A DNA stretch of 64,000 bases, taken from Oligoflexia bacterium. GTDB taxonomy: Bacteria > Bdellovibrionota > Bacteriovoracia > Bacteriovoracales > Bacteriovoracaceae. Below are positions 52,816-61,475 of the stretch, in pieces (positions within the stretch are counted from its first letter, which is position 1; the number at the start of each line of letters is the position of its first letter). The stretch spans positions 1 through 64,000 of the forward strand of contig JAAEST010000020.1 of NCBI GenBank assembly GCA_024229115.1, written 5' to 3'. Both the position numbers and the translations under genes were made by a program. The notes beneath the pieces are model-generated. The model had not been told where the DNA came from and searched no databases. It saw only the letters and a program-made list of their open reading frames with translations.

Positions 52816-54370
52816 TCTTTATTCCCGTACCAATTACATTTTTAGAATATTCAGAAGAAGCATCATCAGAAGTGGCTTTCGATCTTTCATAAGTAATATT
52901 CCACTTATAGTTATTTGAAATACGTTTATCATACCTGAATCCAAAAGAAAGAGTCTTATCAATATCTCTTGAACTATCATTATAATTATCAACAAAGTTG
53001 GCAGAAGTGTTCAAACCAAGATCACCTTTCCAAAAAATATTTGGTAGTACATAATCCAAACGAAATAAATAACTCTTATTATTTAATGAAGTATCATTAA
53101 AACTACTATCCTCATAAAGAAAGAGACCGATCAAAACCTTATTAGATTCGGTAATCCATAATTGATCAAAGTGAAAAGTTGTACTGGTATTATTTTGATT
53201 TGTGTTAAAAGAATTGAAGTCTTTGAACTTAAGTTTAATTGTTGTATCACCTCTTTGAAAGAATCTCGCTTTTTGACCGATGGTTACAATACTTGAGCGA
53301 CCATAAAAACTTCTTTTAGAGACTTGATTTTTATCTCTGGCCATATAAGAAAAGTCATAGTCAAAGAGCAATGACGCTCTCTTCTTAAAAAAGGTATGTT
53401 CCCATTTATTTTTTAAAGAAAGATTTATATTGTAACTATCATTTGTAAAAACACTCGGGTTCGTATCATTCGTATGCTCAACAAAATTAAATGAGGCTTC
53501 TGGAGTTACAATAAATCGTTGTTTGAAGACATAACGATAATCCATATCTAGATCTACTTTTATAATTCCTGAACTAATATCTGTTGCCGTTGTCGTTGAT
53601 TGTTCATTTTCTAATGTTACATTATCGTCACTTTCATAAGTAATAGAACCTTTTACACTAGAACCTTTCTTCCCAAGTCTTCTTCCATTAACCATTTGAA
53701 GCGGATGAATATTAAACTTATACATCACTTCATCCATTCTCTCTTCAATATCTCTGGCAACTTCTGAGTCAGGTAGAATTTTATATCCTCTTTTCCAAAG
53801 AGGAATAATATACTCTTGAACATATTTCAAAACTTCAAACTTATTTTGAACGAGACTGTAAAGCAACTCTCCCATTTGAAAGTAAGCGATTTGTTTAATG
53901 GCAGGGTCTGCATTCTTATCTCTTAAGATTCTGACATAATTCTTTTTTGTAGAACTTGGATTATTGAGTATATCTGAAATATTCGCCAAATAGTAAAGAC
54001 AGTATGGTTTCTTATAGCCTGTATTAAAGCTAAGACGAAATGCTCTTCTCGCCTTCTCTAGTTCATTGAGAGCATAGAGAGTTTGAGCATATTCAAAGTA
54101 AATACTTTCTGTTCTATTTCCTAACTTAATGGCCTTCTTAAAATAAGGAACAGCTCTTTCAAATTGTTGAAGATTTTTATAAGAGATGGCAATCCAGAAT
54201 GCTCTTACTTTTTCAAAGCCACGACTTCCTGGAACACTTTCCAGTTCTTGAATCGCTTTAAGGTATTTTCCTTGATTATAGAACTTGTAAAAGTCCTTCA
54301 TACTTTCCTGAGAAAAAGCATTCGATATAAATAATAATGAAAAGATAAGAATTAAGAAATTCTTACTCAT
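52805..54370 (-). CDS. Outer-membrane TPR-barrel protein
   Basis: A 521-residue protein with a signal peptide (residues 1-20, ending NAFSQ). Residues 25-215 are TPR-like helical pairs ('YFKKAIKLGNRTESIYFEYA', 'YALNELEKARRAF'). From about 225 on there are alternating-polarity beta strands of an outer-membrane barrel ending in SY, a usual barrel end being F or Y. This is the style of Bdellovibrionota surface proteins that follow a FecR-domain gene. It follows that gene by 46 bases. The substrate or partner is unknown. Confidence 0.7.
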   Translation of the reverse strand: MSKNFLILIFSLLFISNAFSQESMKDFYKFYNQGKYLKAIQELESVPGSRGFEKVRAFWIAISYKNLQQFERAVPYFKKAIKLGNRTESIYFEYAQTLYALNELEKARRAFRLSFNTGYKKPYCLYYLANISDILNNPSSTKKNYVRILRDKNADPAIKQIAYFQMGELLYSLVQNKFEVLKYVQEYIIPLWKRGYKILPDSEVARDIEERMDEVMYKFNIHPLQMVNGRRLGKKGSSVKGSITYESDDNVTLENEQSTTTATDISSGIIKVDLDMDYRYVFKQRFIVTPEASFNFVEHTNDTNPSVFTNDSYNINLSLKNKWEHTFFKKRASLLFDYDFSYMARDKNQVSKRSFYGRSSIVTIGQKARFFQRGDTTIKLKFKDFNSFNTNQNNTSTTFHFDQLWITESNKVLIGLFLYEDSSFNDTSLNNKSYLFRLDYVLPNIFWKGDLGLNTSANFVDNYNDSSRDIDKTLSFGFRYDKRISNNYKWNITYERSKATSDDASSEYSKNVIGTGIKISY

Positions 54371-54416
54371 AAAGCTTCCTTGCTAAACTATTATTACTAA
54401 TATTTTAACAAGTTAA

Positions 54417-55769
54417 TTATTTAATTGAAATGCGGAATTGAACTTTACTTCTATTCTTGATTAGGAATTCGTCATTAATTCCATCATATTGATCATGGAC
54501 TTCATTCATATATTCTTCGGCCATTTCTTCCATTTCTTCCATTTCTTTCATATCTCCCGCTAGCATTGGGTCTCCAGATGCTGTAGGATCAAGTCCACCA
54601 TCAATAGAGGCAGGAAAACGTCCTCCTTCGCTCTGGTCGACAATATTTCCATTCTCATCAATCATTTTGCCATCAGCGAGGACAAATTCCCCACTATTCA
54701 CATCAAAGGCCCCCTGATCAGCGGTCATAATATATACTCCAGCATTTTCATCATACATACTATTCTCTGAAGGATTGATATACATACCTGAACTCATATC
54801 AATGAGACCACCTGGTCTGATTCCCATTTCCTCAGGCTTCATATTACTTTCATTTCCAGAACCAAATGAGTCATAAGCCTTTTTTGATTCCATCATTTCT
54901 ACTGTCGCTTTTGTGGCAATCTTGTTGGCCATTTGATCACCTAGAACATTCCCGATCTCGGCTTTCATATCGACTTTTTGCTTTCCTAATAATTTTGCAT
55001 CCATTCCTTTTGGAATCATACTTCTTACTTTCTTTTTCTCTTTCTTATCATTAGAACTTGTCTTCTTTTGATCAATTGATTCTTTCATCATTGATTTTTC
55101 ATCGGCCTTGAGCATTTCGAGCTGAGTTGGCGAAATCTTTACTGGAGGAGTTGGTAATTCTACATTTGGATTTGCTCCAGAGTATTCCCCTTCTCTTACA
55201 ATAACGGCTTTATCACTGGAAAGAATATCATCTAACTTATCTTGAACACCTTTTCTCAAGCTATTTATTTCAACTCTTTCGGCAATATTATCAATTCTTG
55301 CCATGGCCACAGCACCTTCAAACGTTAGTAAGGAAGTTGTGTTACGTTCAGGGTTATAGATGATTTGCATCTCTGTCCCTCTTACACCCATGGCCGCATT
55401 TTTTGTTTTAATAAAAAGTTTTGATTTCTTTTTATCGATATTCATATAGTTCTTAGAAACTTTAGCTCTTACTTTACCTTTAATAAGGTTAATAATTCCT
55501 GCATCATCTTTTGGAAATGTCTTAATCTGCATTTCAGACTTTGGACCTAAATTCATTTGAGATTTATCGATAAAGAGAAACTTAACGAAGGACTTCTTTT
55601 CAGTTTTGATTTTTGATCCTTCAACAACCCAATCACCCTTCTTTAGAGTCTTTACTTCTTTCTTATACTCAGACGTTACTTTTCCACGAATAATAACGAC
55701 CTTAGCCACATTCTTAGCATGGCTAAGAATACAGAAAATAGAAAATAGTAGCGTGATTAAAATCTTCAA
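54417..55769 (-). CDS. FecR-domain protein with 16-residue repeats
   Basis: A 450-residue exported protein: signal peptide 1-18, ending SHA. Residues 20-160 are a FecR domain: 'GKVTSEYKKEVKTLKKGDWVVEGSKI' (in part), 'GPKSEMQI', 'GKVRAKV', 'TKNAAMGVRGTEM'. From about 210 it is Lys/Glu/Met-rich. Near 323, 339, 355 and 370 the pattern hydrophobic-D-x-x-(S/A/G)-G-x-(Y/F)-(I/V) recurs. It resembles the periplasmic partner of a barrel protein and comes directly before the TPR-barrel gene. Confidence 0.75.
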   Translation of the reverse strand: MKILITLLFSIFCILSHAKNVAKVVIIRGKVTSEYKKEVKTLKKGDWVVEGSKIKTEKKSFVKFLFIDKSQMNLGPKSEMQIKTFPKDDAGIINLIKGKVRAKVSKNYMNIDKKKSKLFIKTKNAAMGVRGTEMQIIYNPERNTTSLLTFEGAVAMARIDNIAERVEINSLRKGVQDKLDDILSSDKAVIVREGEYSGANPNVELPTPPVKISPTQLEMLKADEKSMMKESIDQKKTSSNDKKEKKKVRSMIPKGMDAKLLGKQKVDMKAEIGNVLGDQMANKIATKATVEMMESKKAYDSFGSGNESNMKPEEMGIRPGGLIDMSSGMYINPSENSMYDENAGVYIMTADQGAFDVNSGEFVLADGKMIDENGNIVDQSEGGRFPASIDGGLDPTASGDPMLAGDMKEMEEMEEMAEEYMNEVHDQYDGINDEFLIKNRSKVQFRISIK

Positions 55770-55943
55770 AATATCCCTTTTGAAAGCGTCTCTCTTATGC
55801 TTTTCGGTTTATTTCTATCAATTTTAAGACTTTAGCTAACCTTCCCCTATTTCAATGTATTTTCAATATGTTAAGATATTAACAAAGGGGTAAATCGCCC
55901 GAGAAACTGGCCAAACTTATGAAGAATTTTAGATAATTTTAGT

Positions 55944-56681
55944 ATGCAATTGAAAAGAGGTATTACCCTAATTTTTCCTACTCTCGATGAATCTCAGAAT
56001 CCATTTATAAAAGAGTCGTTGGATAATCTGGAGATATTCAAAGAACAAAATCAAGACTTTCCTCTAGAGCTTATTTTCTCTACTGGTAATGAACAAATTA
56101 ACTTCTCAATTCCGGAAAATTTAAAAAATCAAACAGAGATTATTAAGTCACATAAAGACTCTCGCTCTATTCGATTAAAAGATGGTTTTTATAATGCTCG
56201 TACCGATATTGTTATTCTCCATCATCCTCGAAGTGTTATTGATCTTCATTGCTTAAATTATCTTCTCTCGTTAAAGGACATTAGTTGGGGTGGTCTTACC
56301 CATCAGTTTGATTGGTCCACACCTCTTTTAAAATTCACTTCTTGGTATTCTAATGAAGTTCGATTAAAGCTAAGAAACATTATCTATCTTGATCACTGTT
56401 TTGTTATTAATAAATCTAAGATTAAGGAGAATTTTTTCCCACCTGATGAAATCTTTGAAGACACTATTATTAGTCAAAATCTTTTTGAACAACTAGGAGT
56501 ACCTAGCCTTTATCCGTATGCCTCTAGGACTTCCAGTATCCGTTTCCAAAAAAACGGTCTATGGTTTCAATCAGTCCTTAATCAATTTTTAAAAGTTGCT
56601 TTTATGATTGGCCTTTCTCACAAAACGATGAATAAGATTTATGAGAAAGGCCTAGAATTAAACTCGAAGTTTAAAATGTAA
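55944..56681 (+). CDS. Family-2-like glycosyltransferase
   Basis: A 245-residue GT-A fold protein, divergent. It starts with 'ITLIFPTLDES', has 'FYNARTDIVILHHPRSVI' where D-x-D metal binding usually lies, and a C-terminal 'FEDTIISQNLFEQLG' and 'RTSSIRFQKNGLW' like small GT2 (TIGR04283-like) members. The classical DXD is not clear. The ribosome-binding site is weak. It converges with pspC, 1 base apart. Confidence 0.6.
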   Translation: MQLKRGITLIFPTLDESQNPFIKESLDNLEIFKEQNQDFPLELIFSTGNEQINFSIPENLKNQTEIIKSHKDSRSIRLKDGFYNARTDIVILHHPRSVIDLHCLNYLLSLKDISWGGLTHQFDWSTPLLKFTSWYSNEVRLKLRNIIYLDHCFVINKSKIKENFFPPDEIFEDTIISQNLFEQLGVPSLYPYASRTSSIRFQKNGLWFQSVLNQFLKVAFMIGLSHKTMNKIYEKGLELNSKFKM

Positions 56682-56682
56682 A

Positions 56683-57108
56683 TTAAGAATAATAAACTTT
56701 GTAAACGTCGTTTTCGTTATTATTTGGTTCAGGTAAGAATAACCAACCTGCAATATAAATCAAAAAGATTAATCCAAAAGATAATAAGAAACCTGCAAAG
56801 AAAATGACTCTCACTAATCCTAAGTCCCAACCATTTTTCCATGCAATCTTGTGACAGACACCTAATACTTTTGGACGGTCATAAGAACGGTACTCACTTC
56901 TCAACGGTAGTAACCAACCTAAAAGAAAATAGAATAAGATCCCTGATCCAAAAAGAAAAACAGATAAAAACCAAATTACTCTAAATACTGCGACATCAAT
57001 TCCAGTTCCTTCACTTAAACCTTGAAAGACACCTAGAAACCAACCTTTATCAGATCTAGCCCAAACAGGATTTTTCTTAACTACAACTACATCATTTGCG
57101 GAATTCAT
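56683..57108 (-). CDS. Tandem PspC-domain membrane protein
   Basis: A 141-residue protein with two PspC domains: 'RSDKGWFLGVFQGLSEGTGID' style text then helices (residues 18-70), and 'RPKVLGVCHKIAWKNGWDLGLVR' style text (72-125). ATG 57108 is chosen because AAGGAG lies 5 bases upstream; an earlier ATG at 57135 lacks it. PspC is an inner-membrane protein of the phage-shock response that binds PspA under stress. The PspA-like gene here is 50 kb away at 5829. Confidence 0.85.
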   Translation of the reverse strand: MNSANDVVVVKKNPVWARSDKGWFLGVFQGLSEGTGIDVAVFRVIWFLSVFLFGSGILFYFLLGWLLPLRSEYRSYDRPKVLGVCHKIAWKNGWDLGLVRVIFFAGFLLSFGLIFLIYIAGWLFLPEPNNNENDVYKVYYS

Positions 57109-57135
57109 ATTTCTCCTTTGCGAATTCATACACAT

Positions 57136-57163
57136 TAGTACATACTAGTGCATACTCATATAC
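57136..57163. promoter_or_regulatory. Tandem 10-base repeats in the pspC/RHH gap
   Basis: TAGTACATAC (57136-57145) and TAGTGCATAC (57146-57155) are adjacent, followed by TCATATAC (57156-57163), in the 70-base gap between divergent genes. A 10-base period is usual for tandem binding of ribbon-helix-helix dimers, and such a protein is encoded at 57178. It may repress both directions. Confidence 0.5.
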
Positions 57164-57177
57164 AATAGGATATATTT

Positions 57178-57474
57178 ATGAATAATCAAGAACTTAAGCG
57201 CATTAGTGTCCTCGTTAGAGAGGATCAATACAAAATCCTCTCTAAAAAGAACGTGAATATTAGCGGACTCATTAGAGACCTCATTGATGATCATCTCAGT
57301 GAGAGTAAGGTTACTTTGGCCGTAACAGATGAAACTGTTGAGCTCTACAATACAATCATCAGTGGAACAGGTGCTGATGATTCTCAGCTAGAAAAATATT
57401 TTAGAAAAAGTCTCAAGCAATTGTTGAATGAAAGAATCGAGTTTATGAAAGAACTATCAACAAAAATTGATTAA
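57178..57474 (+). CDS. Ribbon-helix-helix regulator
   Basis: A 98-residue protein. Residues 8-40 ('KRISVLVREDQYKIL' then 'NISGLIRDLIDDHL') fit a CopG/Arc-like ribbon-helix-helix DNA-binding domain. The second half is helical and may dimerise or bind a partner. It is divergent from pspC with tandem 10-base repeats between. Autoregulation and pspC control are inferred. Confidence 0.6.
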   Translation: MNNQELKRISVLVREDQYKILSKKNVNISGLIRDLIDDHLSESKVTLAVTDETVELYNTIISGTGADDSQLEKYFRKSLKQLLNERIEFMKELSTKID

Positions 57475-57515
57475 GTTTTTCTTTATTTTTTTTCGTCTTG
57501 CTCTAAACTAAGAGG

Positions 57516-57887
57516 ATGAAAAAAATACTAATCGTTGATGATGAAGCGAACGTTCTAGAAGCCTATCAAGAGTTTCTTGCACAAGATCCATTTGAAGTTA
57601 AATGTGTTCAAGATACAAGCTCTGCTCTTTATGAACTAGACCGTGAAGACTACTCTCTTCTTATCTCTGACATTCTAATAGATGAAGAAAATGGTATCGA
57701 TCTTATTGAAGAAGTTAGAGAAAAGTATCCTCATATAAAAATCTTAGCTGTTAGCGGTGGGGGTGATGCTGGTAAATTTCTAGCCGGTATGGCCCTGGAA
57801 AAAGCCGTTGAACTTGGAGCCGATAAAGGTTTGATTAAACCTTTTGAGGAAGAAAAGTTTCGATCATTAGTGAAACGCCTGATTTAG
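57516..57887 (+). CDS. Single-domain response regulator
   Basis: A 123-residue CheY-like receiver. D8/D9 (VDDEA), phosphorylation site D52 (SDILIDEENG), Ser in LAVSGGG, and K of IKPF are present. It has no output domain, so it works through protein contacts or a phosphorelay. No histidine kinase is beside it. It is 41 bases after the ribbon-helix-helix gene. Confidence 0.88.
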   Translation: MKKILIVDDEANVLEAYQEFLAQDPFEVKCVQDTSSALYELDREDYSLLISDILIDEENGIDLIEEVREKYPHIKILAVSGGGDAGKFLAGMALEKAVELGADKGLIKPFEEEKFRSLVKRLI

Positions 57888-57924
57888 ATTTCTCAGTTCT
57901 TTTAATTTTTGATATATTTATTTG

Positions 57925-58893
57925 ATGCGTATTGTTTTTCAACATGACTCAGTACTTCCTGTCGCAAAGTATGGTGGTATTGAAAGGATGATTTTTTGGC
58001 ACATGAAGGAGCTTGTTAAGCAAGGTCATGAAGCTGTTCTTATTGGTCATCCAGAGTCGGATGTGGAACGTTTTGGAATTAAGCTCATCCCTCAAAAGTC
58101 TCAAGAATGGTGGAAACAGATTCCAGAAGGGACTGACGGAATCCAGCTTTTTTATAACTTCGCTCCCCCTGTGGACATTCCTTTAATTTTAAATATTGGG
58201 GGAAATGGTAAGAAAGGAGAGAAGTTTCATCGCAATACTGTTTTTGTCTCAGGTAAACATGCAAAAAATCACAATTCATCATCATTTATCTATAACGCGA
58301 TAGACTTTGAGGAATATCCTTTTAGACCTAATGAAAAAAGAGAATGGCAAAATTTCATGTTTCTTGCCAAGGCAAGCTGGAAAGTTAAGAACTTAAAAGA
58401 TTGCTTATGGGCCTGTAAAAAAAGCAAGAAGAACTTACTCATTTGTGGTGGGAAAAGTTATATGCCAAGCCGCTATGTAAAAAACTTCGGCATGGTTGAT
58501 AATAATAAAAAATTAGAAGTTATGAGACAATCTAACGCTTTTCTTTTTCCCGTAAGATGGCATGAGCCATTTGGAATTGCTGTAATAGAAGCAATGTCCC
58601 AAGGCTTACCGGCATTTACTTCTTCATTCGGAAGCCTTCCCGAACTTATCGAGCGTGATGATCTTGGCCGAGTGCTCAAAAACAAAGACGATTTACTTAC
58701 AGTCGTTTCACAAAGCCCTAGGGAGTATAATCCTGAAGTTATTCGCAAATATGTTGAAGAAAAGTTCTGTATCTCTAAGTTTTCTCAAAGCTTTATTGAA
58801 CTTTTCAAAAAAGTAGGTGCTGGAGAATACCTCAATGAGGTTGAGCCTGAATGGTCTTTGGAAAACGAAGCTCAATTTCTATTAGATTTCTAA
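57925..58893 (+). CDS. GT4-family glycosyltransferase
   Basis: A 322-residue GT-B fold enzyme from ATG 57925 (an upstream TTG is not preferred). 'VAKYGGIERMIFWHMKELVKQGHE' (in part) is the N-terminal GT4 region, and 'FPVRWHEPFGIAVIEAMSQGLPAF' (in part) is the nucleotide-sugar-binding E-x7-E region. It transfers a sugar to a lipid, glycan or small molecule. The first sugar is unknown. Its N-terminal half is shorter than average, total length near 320. Confidence 0.85.
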   Translation: MRIVFQHDSVLPVAKYGGIERMIFWHMKELVKQGHEAVLIGHPESDVERFGIKLIPQKSQEWWKQIPEGTDGIQLFYNFAPPVDIPLILNIGGNGKKGEKFHRNTVFVSGKHAKNHNSSSFIYNAIDFEEYPFRPNEKREWQNFMFLAKASWKVKNLKDCLWACKKSKKNLLICGGKSYMPSRYVKNFGMVDNNKKLEVMRQSNAFLFPVRWHEPFGIAVIEAMSQGLPAFTSSFGSLPELIERDDLGRVLKNKDDLLTVVSQSPREYNPEVIRKYVEEKFCISKFSQSFIELFKKVGAGEYLNEVEPEWSLENEAQFLLDF

Positions 58894-58988
58894 CAAAAGC
58901 CTGACACTACAATCTAACTTTAAACAACACTCTATTGATTATCTTGGTATTTTTTTTAAAATATATATAAATATACTCAAGGATGATT

Positions 58989-60152
58989 ATGAACCTTTTA
59001 AAGATTATAGCTTTGCTAACATGCATTGTTGTAAGTTCTCATGCAAGAGAATTTCTAATAAAGCCCTATCCCCTTATTAATGAAAATGGGGAAATACTTA
59101 TTAACTTTAAGTTAAAAGAAGACGCAGTTCTTAGTATTGCCAATTCGAACAAAGAATCTCTTGTCGCCGAATACAAAGAATATAAGAAAGAGTCTTTGCA
59201 TAAAATAAATATTGGTTCATTGAATTGCTTATTTCCTAAAAGAATAGAGATTACAGAAAAACTTTCTCGTACAATTGTTTATCAAGCAACACTTCCTGAG
59301 AGTTTATGTCGTAAGTACGATACAGAAAGATTAACTTCAGAGAGCAAGAGATATGTTTTCGGTTTTATGTCAGATACTCAAGAATACAAAGAAAGACATA
59401 ATTCAGTAGCGAAAGTTATCAAAGATCTTCAGACTCAAATGAGTTTTGATTTTATCTTGAATGCAGGTGACGTTGTTCAAGATGGAGATGTTGAACAACA
59501 GTGGATAGATTTCTTTGATATTAGCGCAACCTATCTTCACGATACTCCAATTATTGCAGCAATTGGAAATCATGACTATCGTGGTTCAAAAGGAGCGAAA
59601 TTACCTCCTCTTTTTAAGAAATATCTTCGTTGGGAAAATGCTGAAAAGTATGGAAACTTTGCTCTTAACTTAGGCGAATTAAAAATTCTTGTTTTTAATT
59701 CAAACTTTTTTAGACTTGATAAGAAAGAAGAAAAAGACATGCTCATTTGGTTTAACTACCACTTAAGAGAGTCAAAGAAGAATGACCAACCAGTTATTTT
59801 ACTCACACACTTTCCTATTTTTAGCAGTTCAATAAATAAATTTACCAGTATGTCTGTTCAAAAACTAAGAAGAAAGATTGTTCCTATTATCGAAAAGTAT
59901 AATGTGAAAATAGTTCTCAGTGGTCATACTCACATGTATGAAAGAAGCTTAAAAAAGAATTCTCATTATATTGTCGCTGGTCCAGCTGGGGGAAGAGTGA
60001 ACTCTCCGACCTGGAAGAATAAGTATTCTGTTTATCTTAATGAAGAGGTTTTAACTTTTTCTGTCATGACTGTTGAAAACGGAGTTTTTGAAATGAAGAC
60101 TTACGATGAGAACTCAAAAGTTATTGACCAACTCAAAGTAAGTCTTCGTTAA
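58989..60152 (+). CDS. Secreted calcineurin-like metallophosphatase
   Basis: A 387-residue protein with a signal peptide (1-19, ending SSHA). ATG 58989 is chosen because AAGGA lies 5 bases upstream; ATG 58983 overlaps that site. About 110 beta-rich residues come first. The phosphoesterase motifs follow: FGFMSDTQ, NAGDVVQDG, AIGNHDY, LLTHFPIF and SGHTHMYER, giving the dinuclear metal site. It resembles purple acid phosphatase-like enzymes. It acts in the periplasm or outside on a phosphate ester. Confidence 0.87.
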   Translation: MNLLKIIALLTCIVVSSHAREFLIKPYPLINENGEILINFKLKEDAVLSIANSNKESLVAEYKEYKKESLHKINIGSLNCLFPKRIEITEKLSRTIVYQATLPESLCRKYDTERLTSESKRYVFGFMSDTQEYKERHNSVAKVIKDLQTQMSFDFILNAGDVVQDGDVEQQWIDFFDISATYLHDTPIIAAIGNHDYRGSKGAKLPPLFKKYLRWENAEKYGNFALNLGELKILVFNSNFFRLDKKEEKDMLIWFNYHLRESKKNDQPVILLTHFPIFSSSINKFTSMSVQKLRRKIVPIIEKYNVKIVLSGHTHMYERSLKKNSHYIVAGPAGGRVNSPTWKNKYSVYLNEEVLTFSVMTVENGVFEMKTYDENSKVIDQLKVSLR

Positions 60153-60155
60153 TTA

Positions 60156-60899
60156 TTAAGCTACGTATAATTCACTATTCTCTACTTTTTCTTTTAATCT
60201 CTTAACTCCATGACCATGAAGTTGAGAGATTCTACTTTCTGTAAGTTGAAGCTCTCTTGAGATCTCCTTCATTGTTTTATTATCATAGTAGTAAAGCCAA
60301 AGAAGACGTCCTTCTCTTTCAGGAAGAGTATGAACAGTATTTTCTACAAACTTTCTAAGATTTCTTTCCATAATTAATTCACTAGGATTAGATCTCTTAC
60401 TCACATCTTGAAGATGAATTCTATTCGTACAGTTTACATTCTCATCAATACTAACTGTACGAATATTGGCCGTTGTTTGCTCTAAATCAAAGTAATCATT
60501 CATCTCAACACCTAACTTCTTCGAAACTTCTGATGCTGTCGCTTGTCGCCCTAGCTGCGCTCTTAACTCTTGTTGTGCTTTGGCCAACTCTTTCATCTTG
60601 TCACGCTGATTTCTCGATGCCCAATCTTGTGATCTTAATTCATCAATAATTTGTCCCTTAATCCTGTACTCTGCATAAGTCTTAAACTTAATACCTTTTT
60701 CAGGATCAAACTTTTCAATAGCATCCATCAACCCAATCACTCCACATGAAACTAAATCATCTAACTCAAAATTCGCTGGTAGCGTTTTAAAAATCTTCTT
60801 CGCAATAATCTCAACAATTGGCATGTAACTCATAATGAATTCATCTCTACTTTTTCCGTTTCTCGCTGCTGGTTTAAATTGAATAATCTTTGCGCTCAT
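60156..60899 (-). CDS. fliA: Sigma-28 (FliA-family) sigma factor
   Basis: A 247-residue sigma factor from ATG 60899, where the FliA start fits (an upstream ATG at 60923 would add 8 residues). Region 2 reads 'LPANFELDDLVSCGVIGLMDAIEKFD' (in part) and 'FKTYAEYRIKGQIIDELRSQDWASR' (in part), the FliA/WhiG hallmark. Region 3 'GRQATASEVSKKLG' and region 4 'MKEISRELQLTESRISQLHGHGVKRL' (in part) follow. It directs RNA polymerase to late flagellar and chemotaxis genes. No flagellar genes lie beside it. Confidence 0.93.
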   Translation of the reverse strand: MSAKIIQFKPAARNGKSRDEFIMSYMPIVEIIAKKIFKTLPANFELDDLVSCGVIGLMDAIEKFDPEKGIKFKTYAEYRIKGQIIDELRSQDWASRNQRDKMKELAKAQQELRAQLGRQATASEVSKKLGVEMNDYFDLEQTTANIRTVSIDENVNCTNRIHLQDVSKRSNPSELIMERNLRKFVENTVHTLPEREGRLLWLYYYDNKTMKEISRELQLTESRISQLHGHGVKRLKEKVENSELYVA

Positions 60900-61094
60900 C
60901 GTCCTTCTTCCTTTCTCTCTCAATCTGTCGGGTTGAACTTATAAATTGATTATGGAGGAAAACCTGTCGAGAATTTTGACTACAATCTATTTCCAGCAAG
61001 TTAGAAAGAAATTGTCTATAATTTAAACAAAGAAGGTGCCTCCATTTGATGGCAACTTTTTGGCACATCATTTGATTTATGCGAATATACGTAG

Positions 61095-61475
61095 ATGATA
61101 GAAAAGATACTCTCTTTAAAGAACTTCTTGTGGATTATTGCTGTCAGTATACTTCTTGGAGTCTTATTGGTTGATGACAATACTCAATACACAGAAGCCG
61201 TTAATAAAGCTTCATTCAAAGACTGCCAGTTAATCAATGCCTCCTTTGTTCGAAATAACTGTTTAGAAGATATTAAATATAATCGTGATAAAGATTGCAG
61301 ACGCATTGAAGTAGTTCAACATAGACTTAAGCAATGTTTAAAAACAAGTAGCGAACTCTATCAGAAGAATATAAAAATAAGTCAGGAGAACTTCTCCTTC
61401 ATCTATATATGGATTTTTTTAGGTGTTTCCCTTATCACCTACTTTACTCATATAAGGGATACGTCGAGGTATTAA
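61095..61475 (+). CDS. Small membrane protein with two helices
   Basis: A 126-residue protein with a membrane helix at each end (residues about 10-27 and 101-118) and a Cys-containing soluble loop between (five Cys: 'FKDCQLINASFVRNNCLEDI', 'KDCRRIEV', 'LKQCLK', in part). It has no clear ribosome-binding site. Its stop is directly followed by the AstE-type gene, so they are translationally coupled. Confidence 0.6.
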   Translation: MIEKILSLKNFLWIIAVSILLGVLLVDDNTQYTEAVNKASFKDCQLINASFVRNNCLEDIKYNRDKDCRRIEVVQHRLKQCLKTSSELYQKNIKISQENFSFIYIWIFLGVSLITYFTHIRDTSRY

